Part shown: positions 38,144 to 51,298 of the stretch, in pieces
Position numbering within the stretch: the stretch's first letter is position 1
Layout of the letters: the number at the start of each line of letters is the position of its first letter
Assembly: GCA_004299555.1 (NCBI GenBank)
Contig: SCQU01000005.1
Coordinates: forward strand, 28,811 to 92,810
Direction: 5' to 3'
Length of the DNA: 64,000 nucleotides
DNA from: Rhodanobacteraceae bacterium
GTDB taxonomy: Bacteria; Pseudomonadota; Gammaproteobacteria; Xanthomonadales; Rhodanobacteraceae
Made by a program: the position numbers and the translations under genes
The notes under the pieces: generated by a model
Told to the model about the DNA's origin: nothing
Database searches by the model: none
The model's input: the letters and a program-made list of their open reading frames with translations, nothing else

Positions 38144-39243
38144 ATACCCCAACCTGTGGCGACAGTCGAATCGACGATCGTACTGGCGCCGACACCCGCG
38201 CGGACGTGCAGCAGTCGGCGGTGCGCAGCTATTACGGCGAAACCCTGCGGTCCAGCCGCGACCTGCGCACCACGGCGTGCTGCAGCATCGGCGCGATGCC
38301 CGCGCACCTGGCCACGATCCTGGCCCGCCTGCATCCGGAAGTGCGCGATCGCTTCTACGGTTGCGGCTCGCCTCTGCCACCGGCGCTGGGCGGCGCGAGC
38401 GTGCTGGACCTCGGCTGCGGCAGCGGCCGCGACGTGTACCTGTTGTCGGCGCTGGTCGGCGAAAGCGGCCGCGTGATCGGCGTGGACATGACCGAGCAGC
38501 AACTTGAAGTGGCCGAACGTCATCGCGCGTTCCACGCCCGGGCCTTCGGCCACGCGCGTTCCAACGTCGAGTTTCACCGGGGCGACCTGGCCGACCTGAC
38601 GGCGCTGGGGATCGGCAACGCCTCGGTCGACGTGGTCGTGTCCAACTGCGTCATGAATCTGGTGCCCGACAAGCGGCGGGCGTTTGCCGAGATCTTCCGC
38701 GTGCTCAAACCCGGCGGCGAGTTGTATTTCTCCGATGTATTCAGCGACCGCCGGTTGCCACGCGAGCTGTTGGCCGATCCGGTGCTGCTGGGCGAGTGCC
38801 TCGCGGGTGCGCTGTACGTGGAGGACTTCCGTCGCCTGCTGGCCGGGCTCGGCGTGGCCGATGCGCGGGTGTGTGCGCGCAGCCCGATCGCGCTCACCGA
38901 TGCCGCGATTGAACGCAAGATCGGTTTTGCGAACTTCGAGTCGATCACCTGGCGTGCGTTCAAGTTACCGCTGGAAGACCGCTGCGAGGACTATGGCCAG
39001 GTGGCAACGTATCTTGGCACCCTGGACGAATATCCGCACGCGTTGGACCTGGACGACCACCACCATTTCGAAACCGGCAAGCCGTTGCGCGTGTGTGGCA
39101 ACGTCGCCGATATGTTGGGCGGCAGCCGCTACGCCGCGCACTTCCGCATCGATGGCGACAAGCGCCGCCATTTCGGCCTGTTCGATTGCGCGCCGGCCGC
39201 TGGTGCGGTTGCCGTACCGGGTGCCAAGGCATCGTGCTGCTGA
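38140..39243 (+). CDS. arsM: Arsenite S-adenosylmethionine methyltransferase ArsM
   Basis: 367 aa. SAM-binding motif VLDLGCGSGRDVY (residues 88-100), GVDMTEQQLEVAERH, and the arsenic-binding cysteines expected of ArsM: a vicinal pair at 47-48 (TTACCSIG), one in VVSNCVMNL and one in LLGECLAGALY. The C-terminal region KPLRVCGNVADML is common to the family. It methylates As(III). The dimethyl product is the ArsS substrate. The ATGA overlap with arsS indicates coupling. Confidence 0.93.
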   Translation: MNTPTCGDSRIDDRTGADTRADVQQSAVRSYYGETLRSSRDLRTTACCSIGAMPAHLATILARLHPEVRDRFYGCGSPLPPALGGASVLDLGCGSGRDVYLLSALVGESGRVIGVDMTEQQLEVAERHRAFHARAFGHARSNVEFHRGDLADLTALGIGNASVDVVVSNCVMNLVPDKRRAFAEIFRVLKPGGELYFSDVFSDRRLPRELLADPVLLGECLAGALYVEDFRRLLAGLGVADARVCARSPIALTDAAIERKIGFANFESITWRAFKLPLEDRCEDYGQVATYLGTLDEYPHALDLDDHHHFETGKPLRVCGNVADMLGGSRYAAHFRIDGDKRRHFGLFDCAPAAGAVAVPGAKASCC

Positions 39244-39244
39244 G

Positions 39245-40030
39245 ATGGACAGACCGGTTCCATCCTCCGACGTTGGTCTCCGGCCGTTGCGTGCAGGCGA
39301 TCTGCGCTTGTCGGTGATCGTGCCGTTCGCGCCGCACGAGACCGAGGGCGAGGTGCTGCTCGAACAATTGCGGGTCTTGCCGGCCGATGGCGAAATCATC
39401 GTGGTGCGGGCCGGCGAGCCGGGGCCATCCACGCCAGTGGAAGAGCGCAGTCGCAATCCCAGGTTGCGGGAAATCACGGCTGCACCGGGCCGCGCGCGGC
39501 AGATGAATAGTGGTGCCAAGGCAGCGCGCGGACACTGGTTATGGTTCCTGCATGCCGACTCGCGCTTGCACCCGCGAACGCTGCCCGCGCTGCAAGCCTT
39601 GCTCTCCGGCCACGGCGATGGACTCGGCTATTTCGACCTGCGGTACGCGGACGATGGCCCCGCGTTGACGCGGCTGAATGCATTGGGCGCCAACCTGCGC
39701 GCGCGCTGGTTCGGCCTGCCGTTCGGCGACCAGGGATTGGTTCTGCCCGCGGCGTGGTTCGCTCGCCTTGGCGGCTACGACGAGCAGGCGCCGTACGGCG
39801 AGGATCACCTGCTGGTGTGGCAGGCGCGGCGCGCCGGATTGCCGTTGCGGCGCCTCGGCGCGCCGCTTACCAGCAGCGCGCGCAAATACGCTCGCGAAGG
39901 TTGGCTGCACGTCACCGCGAGGCATTTGCGCCTGACGCTGCGGCAGGCGTGGCCCGAGTGGCGGGCGGCACACCGTCGGTCCGCCAACACGAGGGATACG
40001 GCCGACCGCCAGAACAGGCCGCGCCCATGA
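39245..40030 (+). CDS. Glycosyltransferase family 2, rSAM-associated (TIGR04283 type)
   Basis: 261 aa. A GT-A fold transferase: LSVIVPFAPHE start, RARQMNSGAKAARGHWLWFLHADS with the DxD-like ADS, the GDQGLVLP segment and GEDHLLVWQARR. The transferase-2 subfamily that travels with arsenic radical SAM proteins has these features. It may add the sugar or glycerol-type aglycone that completes an arsenosugar. It starts 1 nt after the arsM stop and ends in an ATGA overlap with the next gene. Confidence 0.85.
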   Translation: MDRPVPSSDVGLRPLRAGDLRLSVIVPFAPHETEGEVLLEQLRVLPADGEIIVVRAGEPGPSTPVEERSRNPRLREITAAPGRARQMNSGAKAARGHWLWFLHADSRLHPRTLPALQALLSGHGDGLGYFDLRYADDGPALTRLNALGANLRARWFGLPFGDQGLVLPAAWFARLGGYDEQAPYGEDHLLVWQARRAGLPLRRLGAPLTSSARKYAREGWLHVTARHLRLTLRQAWPEWRAAHRRSANTRDTADRQNRPRP

Positions 40031-40707
40031 CGACGGCACTGGCCATTTTCGTCAAGACACCTGGCCACTCGCCGGTCAAGACCCGGCTGGCGGCGTCGAT
40101 CGGTGCGCAGGCCGCCATCGAGTTCCATCGCTTGTCCGCTCGCGCGGTGGCAGAGGTCGCGCAGTCTGCAGGAGCTGGTTTGCAACCCTGTTGGGCAATC
40201 GCGGAAAAGGCCGCGCTGGACGATCCGCTGTGGCGGGGCTTGCCACGGCTTTGGCAGGGCGAGGGTGGGCTCGGCGCGCGGCTGCATCGTGTGTACACCA
40301 CGCTGCTCGCGCGTCATGAGCGCGTGTTGCTGGTCGGCGCCGATGCCCCGCAGCTGACACTTGGCCTGTTGCTGCGGGCCTGCGATGTATTGAACCGTCC
40401 TGCCACGCCGTGGGTTATCGGCAACGCGCGCGATGGTGGCTTCTGGTTGTTTGGCGGACGCAGGCCGATCGCCCACGAAATGTGGTGCGGCGTGCGCTAT
40501 TCGTGCGCGGATACCGCCCGACAGTTGTGCGCGTCACTGGATCCTCCGGGCACCATCGCCACACTGCCGGTGTTGGCCGATGTGGATCGCGCGCCCGATC
40601 TCGACACGCTGGAAGACACGCTGGCGGCGTTGCCGAGTCCGTTGCCGGCCCAGCGCGCACTGCGGCATTGGCTCGCCACCCGACACGAACCCCTCGGAAG
40701 CGTTTGA
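40027..40707 (+). CDS. Glycosyltransferase, rSAM-associated (TIGR04282 type)
   Basis: 226 aa. A nucleotidyltransferase-like fold with LAIFVKTPGHSPVKTRLA (the VKTRL loop binds the nucleotide) and the metal site VLLVGADAPQLT, followed by ARDGGFWLFGGR. It belongs to the transferase-1 family associated with radical SAM/ArsS loci. The acceptor is unknown. The ATGA overlap with the preceding transferase gene supports a shared pathway. Confidence 0.85.
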   Translation: MTTALAIFVKTPGHSPVKTRLAASIGAQAAIEFHRLSARAVAEVAQSAGAGLQPCWAIAEKAALDDPLWRGLPRLWQGEGGLGARLHRVYTTLLARHERVLLVGADAPQLTLGLLLRACDVLNRPATPWVIGNARDGGFWLFGGRRPIAHEMWCGVRYSCADTARQLCASLDPPGTIATLPVLADVDRAPDLDTLEDTLAALPSPLPAQRALRHWLATRHEPLGSV

Positions 40708-40764
40708 ATCCTTTGCGCCGTTGCAAGCCTCACTTGAAGTAAGAGGTTATCCGAGAGCTTGTGC

Positions 40765-41862
40765 ATGCAAATCCTGTTGCTGGCAGCGGTGTTGTTCCTG
40801 GCCACGACCAACGGCGCCAACGACAACTTCAAGGGCGTGGCTGCGCTGTATGGCAGCCGTGTCGCCGGCTATTGGACCAGCCTCGGCTGGGCCAGTGTGA
40901 CCACGTTGGCCGGATCGCTGTGCTCGGTGTTCCTCGCCGGTGCGCTGTTCAGGACGTTCACTGGCGCCGGCCTGGTGCCCGACGCCGCCGCCGCGCAAAC
41001 CGGGTTCGCCCTGGCCGTTGCTGCCGGCGCCGCCATCACGATCGCCGCCGGAAGTTGGCGCGGCTTGCCGATCTCGACTACGCACGCGTTGGTCGGCGCC
41101 ATGTGCGGGGCCGGACTGGTCGCGGTCGGCGGTGACAACGTGCACTTTGCCGCGCTGGGCAAGACATTCCTGTTGCCGCTGCTGGCCAGCCCGCTGATCG
41201 CCATCATCCCGGCCTGGATCATTGCGCCGTGGCTGCGCAAGCTGGCGGCGCGTGGCGCGCGCGACCCGGAATGCATCTGCCGCACCGCCGCCGTGATCGG
41301 CGTGACGCCTGACGGCGTGCAATGGCGAAGTTCTGCGGAGCCGATGCGCGCCTCGAGTGCGGAATGCGCCATCCACGGCGCCCGTCCAAACATATGGCGC
41401 AGCGACGCGCGCGGCGCGGTCAACGCGCTGCTGTTTCTGTCCGGTGGCGCAGTCAGTTTCGCGCGCGGGCTCAACGACACCCCCAAAATTGCCGCCTTGC
41501 TGCTGCCCATCGCCCTGCTCGATGGCGGCAGTGCGGTCCTTGCGGTGGGCGTGGCCATGCTGATCGGCGGCGTGATCGGTGCACGCCGCGTGGCGCGCAC
41601 CATGAGTGACAAGATCACCACGCTGGATCTTGGCGCTGCCCTGGCCGCCAGCCTGACCACCGGCCTGCTGGTCGGCACCGCCAGCGTCAGCGGCCTGCCA
41701 GTATCCACGACCCACGTCGCGGTGGGCGCGCTGACGGGCGCCGGCGCCAACGGTGGCGGTGGCGTCGATCGCAAGGTCATGACCCACATCGCGCTGTCGT
41801 GGATCATTACCCTGCCTATCGGTGCGCTGTTTGGCGCGCTGGTTTATTGGGCCGCCGGCTGA
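40765..41862 (+). CDS. Inorganic phosphate transporter, PiT family
   Basis: 365 aa, about ten membrane helices with the PiT duplicated signature: TTNGANDNFKG near the N-terminus and FARGLNDTPK in the second half, plus two STTHALVG/STTHVAVG repeats. It would carry phosphate, and possibly arsenate as an analogue. The middle cytoplasmic loop (about residues 170-215) contains three Cys (DPECIC, SAECAI). This cysteine-bearing loop and the placement between arsenosugar genes and arsC suggest a special link to arsenic. ATG 40765 is preferred over TTG 40759. Confidence 0.88.
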   Translation: MQILLLAAVLFLATTNGANDNFKGVAALYGSRVAGYWTSLGWASVTTLAGSLCSVFLAGALFRTFTGAGLVPDAAAAQTGFALAVAAGAAITIAAGSWRGLPISTTHALVGAMCGAGLVAVGGDNVHFAALGKTFLLPLLASPLIAIIPAWIIAPWLRKLAARGARDPECICRTAAVIGVTPDGVQWRSSAEPMRASSAECAIHGARPNIWRSDARGAVNALLFLSGGAVSFARGLNDTPKIAALLLPIALLDGGSAVLAVGVAMLIGGVIGARRVARTMSDKITTLDLGAALAASLTTGLLVGTASVSGLPVSTTHVAVGALTGAGANGGGGVDRKVMTHIALSWIITLPIGALFGALVYWAAG

Positions 41863-42016
41863 ACTGTCATTCCATGCCAACAACCACGAACCCGGTGATG
41901 GCAGGCTCGCCGATATTCGCTGCGTGGTCGACACTTGCAGCTCGCGCATCATGGTCTGTGCCGTGCGGCGAGGACCGGTTGGCCAGCGTTACCGTACTGG
42001 CCTACCCTGTCCCGTC

Positions 42017-42454
42017 ATGACCGAACCGCGCCAACGCATTTTGTTCATATGCACCGGCAATGCCTGCCGCAGCCAGATGGCCGAGGCCTGGACCAGGCAC
42101 CTGCTGGGCGATCGCATCGAGGCGTTTTCGGCCGGCACCGCGCCGCACGCCATGGACCCGCGCGCCCTCGCGGTCATGCGCGAATGCGGCGTAGACATGT
42201 CCGGGCAGCGGCCGAAACCCCTTGCCGACGTAAGCGATTTGCCATTCGATCTTGTCGTGACCGTTTGCGACCACGCCGCGACCGCCTGCCCGGTCTGGCC
42301 GGGCACGGCGCGCACCGTCCATCACGGGTTTGACGATCCGCCACGCCTCGCACGCGGCGCCAAAGACGAACGCGAAGCGCTGCAAGCGTATCGACGCGTG
42401 CGCGACCAGATCCGCGACTTCGTGCAAATGCTTGCTGCCGGCAAGGCCGTTTGA
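42017..42454 (+). CDS. arsC: Arsenate reductase ArsC, thioredoxin-linked (low-MW phosphatase fold)
   Basis: 145 aa. The active-site loop FICTGNACRSQMAEAW carries the catalytic Cys and Arg. TVCDHAATACPVWPG carries the two further redox Cys that shuttle to thioredoxin. It converts arsenate to arsenite, the substrate of ArsM. The start is ATG 42017 (MTEPRQRILFICTG). It lies 154 nt after the PiT gene and ends the cluster. A terminator follows at 42636. Confidence 0.94.
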   Translation: MTEPRQRILFICTGNACRSQMAEAWTRHLLGDRIEAFSAGTAPHAMDPRALAVMRECGVDMSGQRPKPLADVSDLPFDLVVTVCDHAATACPVWPGTARTVHHGFDDPPRLARGAKDEREALQAYRRVRDQIRDFVQMLAAGKAV

Positions 42455-42635
42455 GCGATAGCGCGGCCGCAACCGCCAACAGAATCACCGCATGAACACC
42501 AAATCCGTCGATGCGTCGTCGGGACGGAGCAAAAAGCGTCGCACGTGGCAAACCCTGGATAAAAAAGCGGAACCCCGGCGGCGTTCCAGGGACGGGCGAT
42601 GCGTGGAGGTGCGGCGTCGGCCCAGCCGACGCACG

Positions 42636-42670
42636 ATCCCCTCTCCGGCAACGGACGAGGGGATTTTTTT
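42636..42670 (+). terminator. Intrinsic terminator downstream of arsC
   Basis: atcccctc and gaggggat form an 8-bp stem around a 13-nt loop, followed directly by seven T. It faces the arsC direction. Confidence 0.85.
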
Positions 42671-42830
42671 GCCCTGTGGTCCTCCGAGGTACGGCCGGAC
42701 CGGCCCTTCGCATGCCGCAGTTTCTGCCCCTTTCCAGAGGAGAGGGATCGCGCCGCAGGCACGAGGGAGGCTTCTGCGCGCCGAGCCATCCCCCCGACGC
42801 TTCGCGCCGGCCACCTTCGTGCCGAAGGGG

Positions 42831-42894
42831 GCGACTTGCCGGAGGGGCGACTCGCCGAACGGGCGGCTTGCTGAAGGCGCGGCTTGCCGAAGGG
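42831..42894. repeat. Four tandem 16-bp repeats
   Basis: gcgacttgccggaggg, gcgactcgccgaacgg, gcggcttgctgaaggc and gcggcttgccgaaggg follow each other without spacer. A partial fifth copy lies just to the left. They are part of the larger dispersed GC-rich element in this gap. Confidence 0.85.
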
Positions 42895-42969
42895 ACGATC
42901 GCGTTGTGTGCGCCAGCGCCCGTACGTCGATGGCACACCCGATCACGGGGCTGACCCGCGCCAATCGGA

Positions 42970-44460
42970 TCAGGCGCTTCCGGTGCGGTTCGGGATCTCG
43001 ACACCCGGTTCGCGCACGCGCAGCACGCACAGCCCGGCGATCACGAGGCTGATGCCGCCCAGTACCAGCGCATACACGGGCCGGCCGTGGAAGAACCCTG
43101 CGAGCAGTACGCCCAGCACACTCGCGGCCAGCAGTTGCGGGATCACTATGAAGAAATTGAAGATGCCCATGTACACACCCATCTTCGCGGCCGGCAGGTT
43201 GTCGGCAAGCAACGCATAGGGCAGCGACAGGATCGAGGCCCAGGCAAAGCCGACGCCCAGCATCGAGAGCAGCAGCCAGTGCGGATCGCGGATCAGGGCA
43301 ATCGAGATCAGTCCCGCACCGCCCAGCACCACGTTGACCAGATGGCTGACGCGCAATCCCCACGCCCGCGCCATCCACGGGATCACCACCGCGGCCAGTG
43401 CCGCGAAGCCGTTGTATGCCGCAAACAGCACGCCTACCCAGTTGGCCCCCGCGTTGTACGCCGCCGATTGTGGATCGCTCGCGCCGAACTGCAGGGCGGT
43501 CACCGTCGGCGTGGTGTAAATCCACATCGCAAACAGCGCGAACCAGGAGAAGAACTGCACCCACGCGAGGCGTCGCATCGCATCCGGCATCGCGTACAGG
43601 TCACCCATCACCTGCCGCAGCGTGCCGCGGCTGCGGGTGCGGCCAAGCCAGACGAACAGCAAGGCCGCGACGATCAGCATGCCCGCCAGAAGGTACAGGT
43701 CGCGCGCCAGCGAGAAGCGCACGATCAACACCAGCAACAGGATCCCGAGCGCGCCCAGCACCGCGCCAAGGCGCCACGCATGCGCAACATCGACCCCGGT
43801 TGCGGTGGGCGCATCGGCCTCGAAGGCGAGCAAGGTTTCCGGCGGATACTCGCGGGTACTGACGATGGTCCACAGTACCGCCCCGAGCAACACGGCGCCC
43901 CCGGCGTAGAACGCGTACTTCACGGTATCGGGAATGTGTCCCTCCGGCGCCGTGTTCGCCACGCCGTAACGCGCCAGTAGCCATGGCAACATCGATGCGA
44001 CGACCGCGCCGACGCCGATGAAAAAGCTCTGCATCGCGTAGCCCCGGGCCCGCTGCTGCATCGGCAGCTGGTCGCCGACGAAGGCACGGAACGGCTCCAT
44101 CGCGACGTTGAACGATGCATCCATGATCCACAGCAGCCCCGCCGCGACCCACAGCACCGGCGCGTTGGGCATCACCAGCAGCGCCAGTGTCGCCAGTACC
44201 GCACCGGCAAGGAAATACGGCCGGCGGCGGCCCAGCCGGCCCCAGGTGCGGTCGGACCAGTGGCCGATCAGCGGCTGCACGATGAGGCCGGTCAACGGCG
44301 CTGCGATCCACAGCGCCGGGATCGCAGCGACGCTCGCGCCAAGGGTCTGGAAGATCCGGCTGACGTTGGCATTTTGCAGCGCGAAGCCGAACTGGATGCC
44401 GAGAAACCCGAAACACATGTTCCAGATCTGCCAGAACGACAGCGCGGGCTTGCGCTTCAT
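42970..44460 (-). CDS. MFS sugar transporter (SLC45/GPH-like), maltodextrin locus
   Basis: 496 aa with twelve predicted helices. The N-terminus FWQIWNMCFGFLGIQFGFALQ and HWSDRTWGRLGRRRPY (loop 2-3) are typical of the sucrose/maltose-type MFS carriers found in TonB-receptor maltose loci (MalY of Caulobacter is a comparable case). It would import maltose or maltodextrins across the inner membrane. The start is ATG 44460, overlapping the stop of the upstream glycosidase by 4 nt. Last gene of the leftward operon. Confidence 0.9.
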   Translation of the reverse strand: MKRKPALSFWQIWNMCFGFLGIQFGFALQNANVSRIFQTLGASVAAIPALWIAAPLTGLIVQPLIGHWSDRTWGRLGRRRPYFLAGAVLATLALLVMPNAPVLWVAAGLLWIMDASFNVAMEPFRAFVGDQLPMQQRARGYAMQSFFIGVGAVVASMLPWLLARYGVANTAPEGHIPDTVKYAFYAGGAVLLGAVLWTIVSTREYPPETLLAFEADAPTATGVDVAHAWRLGAVLGALGILLLVLIVRFSLARDLYLLAGMLIVAALLFVWLGRTRSRGTLRQVMGDLYAMPDAMRRLAWVQFFSWFALFAMWIYTTPTVTALQFGASDPQSAAYNAGANWVGVLFAAYNGFAALAAVVIPWMARAWGLRVSHLVNVVLGGAGLISIALIRDPHWLLLSMLGVGFAWASILSLPYALLADNLPAAKMGVYMGIFNFFIVIPQLLAASVLGVLLAGFFHGRPVYALVLGGISLVIAGLCVLRVREPGVEIPNRTGSA

Positions 44461-46727
44461 GGCCCCGGCGGTGCCGCTGCCAGCGGCGCAATGTGCAGCG
44501 CACCGACGCGCGCCGCGTTCAGCGGCCCGCCGCTGCCGCCGGCGCCGCCGGTGTAGTGCGCAAAGTTCGCAAGGTCGCTCATGTTGAAGCCGGGGCGGAG
44601 CGCAAAAACGCAATGCGCACCCGCATCCGCATGGAACGTCGCGGTGGTGGACAGCTGCCCACCGACGCTCTGCGGCATGACGATGGGCAGGGTCACGGCG
44701 GGCGTGCCGGCGCACGCGACCCGCAGCCGCCTTACGGCGGCGGTAATGCCGGTATTGATCGGCCCGTTGGGATTGTCGTAATCGAGCGCCACGCGGTAGC
44801 TCCCGGTGCCGGGCGCGGTCCACGCGCGCGGCCATGCGCCGGCAACGCGCATCGTATCGCCAACGCAGGTCGCAGCGCTCGGCAGCGACTCGATGCCATC
44901 CGGGCCCGACCGGGTCACGCGCAAACACCGCCGCGCGGGCGACCACGGCAACCGCCAGGCATCTCCGCGCTTGCCAAACCGTTGGCCATCGACATACAGC
45001 CAAGCCTGGCTCGTACCTGCCCGCACCTGCCACGCATCGCCAACCCGCGCAACCGCGGGCGCGGCGGGCGTCGGTGGCGCATCCAGCGGAGCCGCGGTGC
45101 GCAGCGCCAACGGCGGCACGGACACGCCTTTCAGCACCACGATCGTGTTGCCGTGGGCCTGCGTCACTTGGCCCGCGACCAACAGGTTGCCCGCGATGGT
45201 TGCGGGGCGTTGCAGGGTGATCCGCCGCTGCGGCAACCGCAGGCTGATCTCGCGCCGGGCGCCGAACAGCATCGGTACCAGCGATACCGGCAATTTCGGC
45301 TCCACGCGGCCATCGCCGCTCACCCCGAACACGCCCTCGGTGACCATGTCAAGGTACCCCGCGACCGACCACAACTGCCGCTTCGAATCCACCACCGGGC
45401 CACTGAGCTTGCCGGCATCGACGTGGGTCGCCTGCGTCAGTAGCGCGTAGTTTTCCATGTTGGAGCCTGCCAGCGCGGCGCCGCGCATGATCGAGGTGAT
45501 CTCGCGCGCGATCAGCTGGACGGCGTCCACTTTGCGCGCGGCCCGCAGCGCGTAGGCGCTGACGAACGGCCAGATCGCGCGATTGTGGTAGATCGGCTCA
45601 TCGGCGCGCTCGGGCCAGATGACCGGGCTGCCGGCGGGCCACACCGGATAGTGCGCAAGCGATGCGCGTGCGCGCCCGGCATCGGCCACGCCGCTGGTGA
45701 TGGCCAGCGACAGGCCGAGCAGGTCGTAGGCTTCGACGGGCAGGCCATCGCCACCGATGTAACTCATGTACAACCCACGGTCGGGCCGCCAGAAATGGGC
45801 ATTGATCGCCGCCTTCAGCGCTGCCGCCTGCTCGGCATAGCGCGGCGCGCGCGGGTCGTGGCGTTGCGCGGCCACGCGCGCGGCCAGCCGCAAGGCATCG
45901 TAGTGCAGCACGTTGGTCGACAGGGCAAACGATTGCGCGATGAACACGACGTTGTCCTGCGTCCACGGCGGATAGGTCTGTTCGCGCCAGTCGAGGAACG
46001 ATGTCTCGCCGCGATAAAGGCCAAAGCGCGCAACGTAGGCGTAGGTCCGATCCTGCCGCAGCGTCGCGGTCAGCGCCTGCCACACCTTGTCGGTGAAAGT
46101 CGCATCGCCCTGCAGATGCCGGGCGCCAAGAAACCACACCACGCGGTCGGTGCTGACCGGCCAACTGCCGCCGGAGCCGGTGTCCTGCATCGGGTAGGGG
46201 CCCGGCGGCACGCCCTTTGCGCGCACGTCCGACAACTTGAAGGCAAGTGAATTCCGTGCCCGCAGCGGATCGAAGCGCCACAATCCAAGATCGATCGAGT
46301 AGGCGACATCGCGCGTCCACACGTAAGGCCATTTGGCACCCGCGATGAAGCAATGACAGGGCATCGGCCGGCCGTGGTCAAAGGCGTCATCCCGGATGGC
46401 GTCCACCGAGTCGCGCGCAAGATCGTCCCCGGCCATCGCGAACAGGCCATCGAAAAGCGGGCTTGCCGTGTGGACGCGCACGGCCTGCGCGGGAATCACG
46501 TGTGCGCCGAAGGGGCCGCGCAGGACAAAACCGCCACGGGGCGTGACCGCCATGGTGGACGTCTGCCCGCGCCAATGGATGCTTGCCTGCGCGGCCGGTG
46601 CCGCCCGTGCGGTGGCGAGCGCAAGCAGCAGCGCAGCCGTCGTCAAGGCCCATCGCGCGCGCCAGTACCACCCGCCGATGCCACGGGCATCCGGGGGGCG
46701 GCGATACAGGCGTTTTAGGCAGCGCAT
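44457..46727 (-). CDS. Six-hairpin glycosidase-like protein, exported
   Basis: 756 aa with a signal peptide (ALTTAALLLALATARAAP). The catalytic part (about residues 80-470) is an (alpha/alpha)6 barrel of the glucoamylase-like type: WPYVWTRDVAYSIDLGLW, SGGSWPVSTDR, EAYDLLGLSLA, WPERADEPIYHNRAIWPF. The C-terminal about 250 residues look like beta domains. It is found beside the MFS gene in Xanthomonas-type maltose loci. The start is ATG 46727, with GAAGGA upstream. It lies 84 nt after the amylase gene. Confidence 0.82.
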   Translation of the reverse strand: MRCLKRLYRRPPDARGIGGWYWRARWALTTAALLLALATARAAPAAQASIHWRGQTSTMAVTPRGGFVLRGPFGAHVIPAQAVRVHTASPLFDGLFAMAGDDLARDSVDAIRDDAFDHGRPMPCHCFIAGAKWPYVWTRDVAYSIDLGLWRFDPLRARNSLAFKLSDVRAKGVPPGPYPMQDTGSGGSWPVSTDRVVWFLGARHLQGDATFTDKVWQALTATLRQDRTYAYVARFGLYRGETSFLDWREQTYPPWTQDNVVFIAQSFALSTNVLHYDALRLAARVAAQRHDPRAPRYAEQAAALKAAINAHFWRPDRGLYMSYIGGDGLPVEAYDLLGLSLAITSGVADAGRARASLAHYPVWPAGSPVIWPERADEPIYHNRAIWPFVSAYALRAARKVDAVQLIAREITSIMRGAALAGSNMENYALLTQATHVDAGKLSGPVVDSKRQLWSVAGYLDMVTEGVFGVSGDGRVEPKLPVSLVPMLFGARREISLRLPQRRITLQRPATIAGNLLVAGQVTQAHGNTIVVLKGVSVPPLALRTAAPLDAPPTPAAPAVARVGDAWQVRAGTSQAWLYVDGQRFGKRGDAWRLPWSPARRCLRVTRSGPDGIESLPSAATCVGDTMRVAGAWPRAWTAPGTGSYRVALDYDNPNGPINTGITAAVRRLRVACAGTPAVTLPIVMPQSVGGQLSTTATFHADAGAHCVFALRPGFNMSDLANFAHYTGGAGGSGGPLNAARVGALHIAPLAAAPPGP

Positions 46728-46811
46728 GGCGAAACGTCCTTCGGGGTTCCCATCCGGCGGGACGCCATCTTCGGCGCCCCTGGCCGGCAACCGGCCACGC
46801 GCGCGGCCCGG

Positions 46812-51225
<4,414 letters not shown>

Positions 51226-51298
51226 CGCCGGACGCTCCGTCCGCGCGGCCACGCCACGATGGCATTGCGCCACCCGGCGCGGACAGCACCGCACGGCG

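Larger units (their letters stand above)
42455..42969. other. Non-coding repeat-rich gap after arsC
   Basis: 515 nt with no supported gene. It holds a GC hairpin gcgtcggc/gccgacgc at 42613-42632, the terminator at 42636, a segment gccatccccccgacgcttcgcgc near 42787 that matches the core of the array after priA, and a 16-bp tandem repeat at 42831. Confidence 0.75.
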
